Below the pieces are notes generated by a model. It was not told the origin of the DNA, did not search any database, and worked only from the letters and a program-made list of their open reading frames with translations. From NCBI GenBank assembly GCA_003564185.1, contig PXFS01000034.1, positions 1-32,116 on the forward strand: a DNA stretch of 32,116 nt, written 5' to 3'. This document shows, piece after piece, positions 14,875-25,300 of the stretch. Source of the DNA: Flavobacteriaceae bacterium. GTDB taxonomy: Bacteria > Bacteroidota > Bacteroidia > Flavobacteriales > Flavobacteriaceae. Numbering within the stretch: the stretch's first letter is position 1; every line of letters starts with the position of its first letter. The translations under genes and the position numbers were made by a program.

Positions 14875-15336
14875 ATGAGAAATAATCAAATATTCTTGAT
14901 ATTTTTAATTTCAAGCCTTTTAGTTAGTTGTTCTGTAGGCAGCTACATGACCCAGGAAATGATTTCTGAAAATGGAGTAAAAACCTATGAATATGATAAA
15001 GATGAGGTCTGGGATGCTGTAAAAGCCGCTTTGGTTACAAAAGGTTATGAAATAGCTTATGAAGATCAAGAGAAAGGCAAAATCAATACCAAGCAAAAAC
15101 TTGTTAGCCAATCAGCTGTTATTGGTGACTATTCAGCACAAAGCGTTGCCTATTATAGACAGTATTTGGTGAAAATTGAAACGATTTCTTCACATCAAAC
15201 CAAAGTAACATTACAGCCTAAAGTTTATCAGGGAAGTAATGATATTTCTGACAAAAAAGTATGGGATATTGAAAGTGAAAAAGGGGAAATTCAGCTCTGG
15301 GAAAAAATGTTTATTGAAATAGACGAATTACTGTAA
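14875..15336 (+). CDS. Small lipoprotein, unknown function
   Basis: 153 aa from the ATG at 14875; an upstream in-frame ATG at 14791 would put 28 extra residues before an excellent lipoprotein signal and is rejected. The signal MRNNQIFLIFLISSLLVSC places the lipidated Cys at residue 19. The mature part (VKTYEYDKDEVWDAVKAALV, KGYEIAYEDQEKGKINT and several beta-strand stretches) looks like a small alpha/beta domain of the kind seen in outer-membrane-associated lipoproteins that contain a YdeI/BamC-like fold, but this is a weak resemblance. It stands alone, outside the cassette array and on the opposite strand. Confidence 0.75.
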   Translation: MRNNQIFLIFLISSLLVSCSVGSYMTQEMISENGVKTYEYDKDEVWDAVKAALVTKGYEIAYEDQEKGKINTKQKLVSQSAVIGDYSAQSVAYYRQYLVKIETISSHQTKVTLQPKVYQGSNDISDKKVWDIESEKGEIQLWEKMFIEIDELL

Positions 15337-15440
15337 TTAAAGTTATGATAATCCGTAGTGTGTGATCTTAAAAAATAGGTCAGCTCGAGCCCCCGAAAAT
15401 TTTGCAAATCTTATTTAATAGAAAGTAACAGTTTTCAGCC

Positions 15441-15573
15441 TTGTTTCAAGTTTAAGCCCTTCGGCTTGGCTCAGGACATGCTCAGTCGAGATGTGAGTGG
15501 TTCTCGACACTTCGACGGAGTTTATCCCGAAGAATTGAGGGGCTCAGTACTGGCAAGCTCGAACTTGAAACAA
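15441..15573. repeat. 133-bp palindromic dispersed repeat
   Basis: Perfect 12-bp terminal inverted repeats, TTGTTTCAAGTT (15441-15452) and AACTTGAAACAA (15562-15573), enclose GC-richer sequence with TCGAGATGTGAG, TTCTCGACACTTCGACGG and CCCTTCGG/CCGAAG motifs of the flavobacterial TCGA-type dispersed repeats. There is no coding capacity. It may be a small non-autonomous mobile repeat. Confidence 0.6.
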
Positions 15574-16366
15574 AACCCTAATAATCATTATTTTAAAAAA
15601 GATGTCATTAGTAGCTTCAGATAACTTTGTGAATTTCATTTAATTGAAACTGACATTGTTTCATGTGCTTGAAGTTCGAGTCCTTCGTCTAGGTTCTGGA
15701 CTGGCTTAGCATGGATCATTGATTTTATCACAAAATATTATTCTCGATAGTTTTGCTGAGCTTAGTCGAAGTACAATTTTTTTCTCGCTTTCACATTAAA
15801 AAACCCCTCGAATTAACAGATTTTGTCTAACAATTCACCATAATAAACCGCAGGTTAGGATAGCAATAATTTAAAAGTGCTTTTGTAATTTCTTTACATA
15901 AGAATTGATTCATATATAATCAGGTGTTTGTTTTTTTACACAAAATTTAAACAGTTTTTGAAAATTTTGAGAATGTTAAAATGCTATTATTTATATCTGA
16001 TTTATTAGAATTTACATACATTTGTTTGAAATCTTTGATTAATTACGTTCTAAAACTTGGTTATTGCTATCATTTGATAAATTAGCCAGTTCATAAATTG
16101 TCTTTTAAATTTACTATTATAAAAAATTCATGTGTTCTAATTGTGTTGTTTATGAAAGGAGAAACTGCATCTCATGAAGACAAATTTTTTACCAGAAATA
16201 CTATGGTCTCTGGCCAGTATTTAAACTTTAGTTTAACTAACATCGATGAATTAGTTTTAACTATAAACTAAATTTTTTTTTGACATATTTTATGTACTTA
16301 AAGTCTCCTTTATTATTACGCTATTAGGATAAAGTTTATTGAAATATTAATTTTAAAAACATTATT
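15574..16366. other. Gene-free leader region of the Tc locus with a decayed repeat copy
   Basis: From about 15656 to 15771 there is a degenerate relative of the neighbouring palindromic repeat (TTGTTTCA, AGTCCTTCGTCTAGGTTCTG and GCTGAGCTTAGTCGAAGTAC). The rest, to 16366, is strongly AT-rich with no supported ORF. It must carry the tcA promoter and 5' leader, but I could not fix a promoter with confidence. Confidence 0.4.
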
Positions 16367-19300
16367 ATGGAAACAATTCCTACTGATTCAACTCAAAATC
16401 AATGGGTTGACTACATCAAGACATTCCCTATCGGCCAACAAGTAGTCATTCAATCTTTAAGAAAGACTTACCAAAATGAATTTGGGATAACCGACTTTAG
16501 GCAATTTGAAAAACGACTTAAGACAGAAACGCAAATCTTATTTAGTGAGCTTTCACGACTCCCTTCAGGCACAGAATTTATTATATCATTAAGCCAATGG
16601 TTAAAAGAAAAAGCATTAGGTGTTAGAGACTGGAATGAATACCCCGTAAGGTTTGATGATTTTGAAGAACCCTTTGCAACAATTATAAGCGAGTATTATT
16701 CAAACCTAAGAAAAATTTCTGTCGAGCAATTTCAAGATCTACCAGACAACGTTATAGCCTATGACATTGTATTTTCACTTCCCTCTTTCAATAAAGAATT
16801 CTGGCAATATTATATAGAAATCTTAGCTACTCAATATGCGGAATTCCTTGAGGGACTTCAAATTATTGAGCAACCAAAAAGTGTAAATGGCTGCCCAGGT
16901 GAAATTAAAACTTTTACAGTTGTAACAAATTTGAGTAAAGTTTCTTACCAATGGAGAAGAGATGGTAGAGATATAAGGGGTGAGACTAATGATACTTTTA
17001 AGATAAAATTATTAGCAGGAGATAATCTGGCAAAAATTAGTGTTTTAGTTATTGGTGAGGATACATCTGTTTTATCTACATCTGCAATAATAAGAGTGGA
17101 AGTACCACAGATAATTGACCAGCCAGCTGATGCAAGTGTACAGTCAGGTAATAGTGTATCTTTTAGTATTTCTGTTAATGGTGAGAATATTAACTACCAG
17201 TGGAGAAAAGATAACATACCATTAAAAGGGGAAACTTCTCCAATATTAAAACTTGAAGAGGCGCAATTTAGTGATTCAGGTTTTTATGATTGTGTAGTTA
17301 GTAATGATTGTCAATCTATAATTTCGCAAAAAGCAAGTTTAGTCGTATTAGACAATTACATGGTGAAAGGTAAAGTTATTATGGCTGATCAATCACCTGC
17401 AATTAATTATCTTGTTCAGGCTTACCATTATGAAAATGGAGTTAAATATTTGCTGGGTGAAAGCCATACAAACAACGATGGAAATTACATGGTTCCTTTT
17501 ACAGCAGAGCAGTTTGGTTTAAAATGGAAAGGTAAGGCCAACCTATTTGTTGTAGTTACTTCACAAGGTATTAACCAAAAGTCACCCCTCATTCTTGGTG
17601 CCAAAAAAGTACAGGAAATAAATGTTATAACATCTCAGCTTGACATTAAAGCTATAAGTGAATATTTTAAACTCAAAGAATGGTTTGATACAAATGTACC
17701 AAATTTTGACTGGAACAACGTTACACAGGATGATGTAGAAACATTTACTAAAAGTTCTAGATTATTTGAGTCTTGGGTGAAATCCTATAGCCAAGCTAGG
17801 TTCATTTCACAATCTTTAGAAGATGTAGAAGGATATTACGGCATGATTAGAACAAAATCAGGCTTCAAAACAATAGATTTTATTAACCTTAAAAAAGAAG
17901 AAGTTGAAAGTGCGCTTAATTTAGCTAAAGAACGTAATTATATATCAAGTACATTTGATGAGACTAACATCACAAATCAACTCAGCCTAAACTATGACAA
18001 TGAAGTTGAAAGCTTAATTGAATCAAACACTGATAATGATATTAAGAAATTTGTTGATCTTGTTGATTTTGGAGGCGCTTCGGTTGCTATTAAGAAAAAG
18101 TTTTTTGAACTCTACCGTGAGAATAGAGATACACCAAAAAAGTTTTGGCTTGAAGTAGATACTAATTTAAGTGATTTTAGTCAAAGCCTTAAATTAGTAT
18201 CTCAGATGGGTGCAGTTACCTCATCAAATTTTGATTTGATGAATGAGATTAAACGTACACACAGTTTTAATACAGCACAAGATCTCGTTAAGCTTACAGA
18301 AATAGATTTAGAAACAAGTATTCAAAATGCAGGAAATCCAATTCCTGCTTATATTCAAGGCGAAACACTCTCTGAGAGGCGGAAAAATTATGCCCAATGG
18401 ATTAGTGGTCAAATTGAAGAAGCTTACCCTACATCATACATGGCAGAACGAATTTCTGAAGAACCAGATTTTCCATCCAAAACAGACTTTAGTACATTTT
18501 TTGGGAATAATTCAAATTTTAATTTAGGCAAAGAACCTATTCATGAATACCTAAGTAAGAATGAAAATGCCTTAGCAGGTATAACAGATCCTGAAGAATT
18601 CACTTTGAATTTACTTAAATTACAGCGTTTCCATACAATTGCTCCAAAAGACAAAAAAGCCATAGTTTCAAAATCACTTTTCAACAAAAACTATCAAAGT
18701 GCTCCGGATATCGCTATTACTACTTATGAGACTTTTGTTAATGAGCTTTCAGCCGATATAGGAGAAATTACCGCAAGTCAGGTTTATGCTAGTGCTCGAG
18801 AGGTAACTGCTAGATCAATCAATCTAGCTGGAAAATATAATCAAAGTCTTAATTCAACTGAATTTAGTGTTGTAAGTGGAAATAAGTTAGACTCTTATAG
18901 CAATAGACTAAAAGATATTTTTCCAGACATAGAAACGCTTTTAGGAGAAACTGATTATTGTGCTTGTGAGCACTGTAAGTCTATTTTTGGTCCAGCAGCT
19001 TATCTTGTAGATTTGCTCAAATATAGTCAGAATATAAAATCAGAAAATCTTTCGCTTTATCATGTTCTAAATCAGGTTTATAGTGATCTAAATCAACCTA
19101 GGCGTGGCGATATGCCAAAAATAGATTTAACATGTAAAAATACCAATGTCCCTCTTCCTGCTATTGACATAGTAAATGAGTTATTATGTAAACTAACTCA
19201 TGATTCTTTTCCAGATTCACGTCAAACCACTTGGACGGAAGAAGAGTTACGTATAGCTCCAAAATATCCTCCTACTAATCAGATCAATGAAATATTAGCA

Positions 19301-22300
19301 ACAAATGAATTTCCATGGAAATTACCATTTGATTATTTTACTCAATTAATAGATCTTCAGTTGCCTATAGCAAATGTTTCACGTGAGGAAATTTCTTGGA
19401 ACCTTCCTAAAGTTGACGGAGATACCACTTCAGACGGTGAGCTACAAGAAATAAGAGCAATCAGTTCACTATCAGTATCCAAATCTACTTGGTTGATGCT
19501 TATAATGAAAGAGTTCAATATACATAGTGTTTACAATGTATCAGGAAGTATAAATGATTATTTTGAAGATAGCTCAGGAAACCTTTTAGTAAAAAAGTTT
19601 ATAGACCACATAGGAATTTCGTTTGTTAGGTTCCAAGATTTATTGAAAATAACAACTTTAAACCCGTATGAACCTAATGGTAATCGAAAATATACTATTA
19701 GTTATGAGGATGATGAATGTTCTCTAGAAAAAGCTAGAGTTTCAGGAGTGGAAAATTTCTATAAACGTTTATATTATATTGAAAAGCTTTCTACTTCATT
19801 AAAATGGGATTTACGAAATGCTGACTTATTTGTAAGAGGATATAATTTGGTAACTGCAGTAGATAATTCCAATAGCATTGAACTAGAAAAATCTTTAAAA
19901 GATATAGCTTTAATAAAAAAATTAGCATCTAAACTTGGCATGGATTTGTACCATACCTTAAGTTGGTTTACTAGCTTAAATACCACGACATATAAAGAAG
20001 ATGAACTCTCTCAATTTGAAACAATCTATCTAAACCCAGAAGTCGCCTATACTTATTCAGATATAGAAAAGAATGGATTATTACTTAATAATCAAAGAAC
20101 AGACTTACTTTCTCCAAGTACTCTCAATGAGATGAAAAATGTAATACTTTCGTCGCTTCAAATCAGCGGAAAATCTTTAGATTTAATTGTTAGTAGCGGT
20201 TGGCTTGGTGAGAGTTCATATGTAATGGAGGTTAATTTTGTACGCCTGCAACAACTCTATGCAGTTACTAATCTTGCAACTAATCTGAACGTTGACATAT
20301 CATCTTTGATAATGTTATGGAAAGCTTACACTAGTAACACAAATTCGCCAATACAAAACACCTATCAGGATATTGAAAATCTAATTGATTTTGTTGATTT
20401 TGTTTTACAATTAAAAGCTTCATCTTTTACCATTGATGAGGTTGATAAGCTTTTTAATTATAGTGATTTGGAAAGAGTTTTACCAATTGGTGATGTTACT
20501 GATTTTTTAAACAAATTAAGGAGTACTCTTAAAGAACAATGGCAACAAAAAATCAATAATGTAGATAAAACACAAAAAGGCATTCATTTTTTATTGAGTA
20601 CTCAGACCTTAAGCAATGTGTCAGATGTCGATATTAATAATATTGATATAATTATTAGAGGAGAATATAATGAAACTGATCAAGAAGTTTTAATTGATTG
20701 GTGGAATAGCGAATTTGAATTGATTAACTTCATCAATATTGATACCGATGATTTCCGAGAAAAAGTGATTAATATTTCTGATCCAAGCTATTTAACTGAC
20801 CCGAAAAACCGGATTGAGTATATTTATACTGTTTTTTTTGAGGCACAGCAAGTTGCTCCAGAAACAGTTACTTTAACTGAAACAGTATTTACTAAATATA
20901 CTGGACAGTTTGCTGTCGAAGAGTTTGTTTCTCAATTTTTAGAAGACTATCCACAAGTTTCTCCATTACAAAACACTTTGTTGACTGATTCTAATTATTT
21001 ACATAGTCTTACCGATACATCTATTCCAATAATTAATGTTTTTACAAATAAAACAGAATTTGTAGAAAATGAACTTCCAATAAAATTTGATAATTTTCCT
21101 GAAGTATATAACTCTTACTACTTAATCTTCAAAAACCTTAGTTTCTTATCTAAGTTTCAACACATAGATAAGTATTATAGCCTTTTCTATAATTACCGTC
21201 CAGAAAATTGGCCAAACCCAGTAAAATTTCCTGTCACAGATGTTTCAGGTATATCAACAAAAGGATTACAAAAGGTTTTTGAACTTTATGAGGCAGAAAA
21301 AAATCATGCATTAGACAAATCAGAATTGTTTATTATGATGTTAGGAGTGCATCAAGGTTCATTAGAAAATCAAGATAATGTAAGATTACAACTATCTAAG
21401 TTAACAGAATGGTCGTTAGCTGAAATAAATCACCTTACCAACTCATCAGGTTTTAATTTTGAAGGAGAATATTACCTAGAATCAGATTGGATATATAAAT
21501 TAAATAAGGCTTTTTATACTGCAAGCAAGTTAGAAATTGAACCATCAGTGGTACAGGAACTAAACAAACTAATATTTTTAAGATCTGATGCTTCAGCTGT
21601 TCAACAAACCATTCGAAAAAGCCTTGTCGGTTCAACAGGAACTGAAAAACTAATTGAAGCTAACGATAGTTTACGTGAATCTTTGCGTGATGCGCTTGTT
21701 GGATATGTGATTTTCAAAACAGATGTACTTGATAATGAGCTTTTCGAAAAAAGTAAAGCAGGTTTGTCAGACTTTCTTTTAACAGATATAGAAAAAAGTG
21801 CATGCGGTAAAACAACACGAGTAAGACAAGCCCTTTCTGCTATACAAATGCTTATGCAAAGAGCCCTTATGGGGTTAGAGCGTCTTGATGGAGTTTCTTC
21901 TACTTTCGAAGTCCCTAACGGCCCTGCTGAGGAGTGGATTTGGAGAAAAAACTATCGTGTGTGGGAAGCCAACCGTAAAGTATTTATGTATCCTGAAAAT
22001 TGGTTACTAAATGAAACTCGTGATGACCAAACATATCTTTATCGTAATTTCGTGGAAGAGCTTTCGCAAAGCAATGTCACTGATGAAAGCGCTCGAAGAG
22101 CTGTAACCAATTACCTTAAAGAGCTAAATGAAATAGCAAAATTACAGATTGCTCAGATATATCAAGAAGGCGAGAGTGTTGGCAATGCTAGGCGAAGAAA
22201 CCTAACCAATACTACGCATATATTTGCAAGAACTCAAAATGATCATCACTCTTATTATCACAGAAAATGGATTGATGATGCTTACTTTACTCCTTGGCAA

Positions 22301-25300
22301 GAGTTACCTATAGATATTGAAGGAGAACACTTGATCCCAACAAAATATTCTGGTAGATTATGGTTGTTTTGGCCAATTTTTGTAGAAAAGGCTATTGAAG
22401 ATGAGGAAGTCTCTTCAGAACTTAGTAATGTACCAACTCCTCAAGATGGACGGTTTTCTGCTACACCTGCACAGCCCAATAAGTATTATGAAATAAGCAT
22501 AGCTTGGACTACTGAATTTCGTGGGCAGTGGCAACCTAAAAAAATGTCAAAAGTAAAATTTACCACTAAAGGAATTAGTTTTGGTGAAAAAAGCAGTTAC
22601 TATTTTTATACTGATGTTGGTGATAATAATGACCTCATATTGACCCCTGTTTTTTATCGACCTGGTTTACGAAATGTTGATTCTGATGTTGAAAATTATA
22701 CGCCAAATACATTTAATCAGTCCATGCGTTTTTCAGGAAGCAACTCACAACCTGAGTTATTAAATGAATCAGTTATTTCTAGTAATGCTTTGTTAGCAGG
22801 AGCTAAACCTTTCTACATGCACAATCGTTTTGGTTCAAATGATCCAATCCCTAGATTAAGCTCTGGAGCATTTCCTACGGATCCAGCTGTGAATAGGTTA
22901 ATTACTTCTACAACAAAATCATTAGCTACTTTACCGCAAGAATTTCCACATAATTCAACTCGCTCTGATTATGCATTTTTCTATGAAGATCAAGATCGTA
23001 TTTTCTTTGCAAATCCTGAGGCTGATACATCTCAAAATATTGATGATGTAAGTGTTTCTACTCTAGAAGCGCTTGGTGCAACAATAGTAAGAGCGATGAC
23101 TAAAAAGACTTTAGAAACTACAGGGAGAAGCAACTTGCTTAATATTACTGGTCCAGGTAATTTAACGCCTGAAAATCAGCAAGTTCCTGTGTTGTCAGAC
23201 ATCGATGGCACCCCTTATTACGGTTCTAACAATAGTAACAACGTAATTATAGGAGGAGGAGATGAAGACGATACTGATTTTACAATTACTAAGCCTATTA
23301 TTTTTGTGCCAATAGAGCCTGAAGATCCTGAAGATTCATCAACGCCTTTATTACCTTCCCACCGATTTTATACACATTATCATCCTTATGCTAATGATTT
23401 TTATCAAGAGGTTAATCGTTATGGTTTACGTGGTATATATCAACCCATACAACAAAATCTTAAAAGGCAGCTTGCTCAATCTGGATTTGATTTTGATGAG
23501 GTTTATCAACCAAGTACAGGAGTCATACCAAAATTCCCTATAGAAGACATAGATTTTTCATCCTTTGGGGCATATAGTGTTTATAATTGGGAACTTTTTT
23601 TACATGTACCATTAACAGTTGCGCAAAACCTTACAGCTAATTATCGGTTTGCAGAAGCTCAAGACTGGCTTCATCATATCTTTGATCCAACTGATTCTGA
23701 AGGTGAAACTCCTCAACGATTTTGGAAGATTAAACCATTGTATAATTTTTCAGCGGTTGATACCGAAGAAGAGCTTATTGATTTAATGAATGGTAAAGAC
23801 GAAAACCTTCAAAAGTTGATTAAATTATGGGAAAAAGATCCTTTTAACCCACATTTAATTGCTCGTTTTCGAGTTTCTACTTATATGCGAAGGATTATAA
23901 TGGTTTACATTGAAAATTTATTGGCTTGGGCAGATCAACTTTTTACCACTGACACTATGGAGTCGATAAATGAAGCTTTCCAAATTTATATGCTTGCATG
24001 GCGTATTTTAGGTGAACGTCCTGAAAAATTACCTTCTCAAGAAAAAAATCCTAAAAATATAGATGAACTCTTAGGTCAAGATCCTACTTCAAATTTAAAT
24101 GCATTAGCACAGCTTTCTGATGTTGTATCTACTAATATTATTAATACTGCTGTAAGCTTTACTCCATCAGTATGGCAATCTCCTGCAATACAGTTAAACA
24201 CTTTACCTGTTTATAATGAAAGTATTAGTAGTGGGTTATCTGATAATATAACCACAAGTAATGCAATGGTAAGTCAGCAGATATTACCATTACAGGATGA
24301 AGATTCTAGCACCTATAATCCCGCAGCAGATCAATTTACACAAGCTGCTGAGTCAATGAACACAATGGGGTATTTTTGCGTGTTGCCAAATACTCAAATG
24401 TACGATTATTGGGATACGGTAGAAGACCGTCTTTTTAAAATTAGAAATTGTTTAAATATAGCTGGAGAAGAGCGCAGTCTTGCATTATTTGAACCACCTA
24501 TCGATCCAGGGGCTATTATTGCTGCATTAGCAAGTGGACAAAGTTTAGGCGCTGCCATAAGTGGAATCACTGCTCCATTGCCATATTATAGATTCCGTTA
24601 TTTACTAAACAATTGCTTTGCCTTGGTACAAGAAGTGAAAGGACTGGGGCAATCTATGTTGTCTGCATTAGAAAAAGCTGATAGTGGCGAGCTCACACTT
24701 TTACGAGAACAACACCAACAAAATGTTTTAGAGGCTGTCCGCAAAGTTAAGATACATGCGGTTGAAGAAGCAGAACAATCTCTACTAGCATTGCAAGCAC
24801 AGCAAGAGAATGTCAAGTACAGAGAGCAGTTTTACAGAAACCGAAAATATACTATTGCAGAAGAAGAAAATTATATCAGCGGTATGCAAACGGCTAATGT
24901 TTTAACATCAAGCGCCACAGGGCTAACAGCAGTTAGTGGAATACTACGGAATTTCCCATCAATTTCTGCAGGAATCAATGGTGCTTTTGGTTCTCCCCAC
25001 TTTTCAGCAGAGGTAAATGGAGAGCAATTAGCAGCAACCACAAGTGCTGCATCAAGTATTTTACAGTTTTCAGCGGGGATTGCTAGTAGCAAAGCAGGTA
25101 TTGAAAACACCAAAGGTTCTTGGAAACGAAGACAAGACGATTGGACATTTCAGGCAGAATCTGCTAAAAAGGAAGTATTACAGATAGATGAACTTATTTC
25201 AGCAGCTGAAATACGTATAGAAATGGCTAAAAGAGACTTAGATGCTCATGATCGTCAAATTAAAAATGCTGTTGAAACACAGCAAGTAATCGATACGCAA

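Noticed and set aside
24598-25113. Antisense ORFs inside the TcA gene
   Set aside because: They are shadows of the strong TcA frame with no family features; the same holds for the antisense ORFs between 27166 and 31549 inside TcB.
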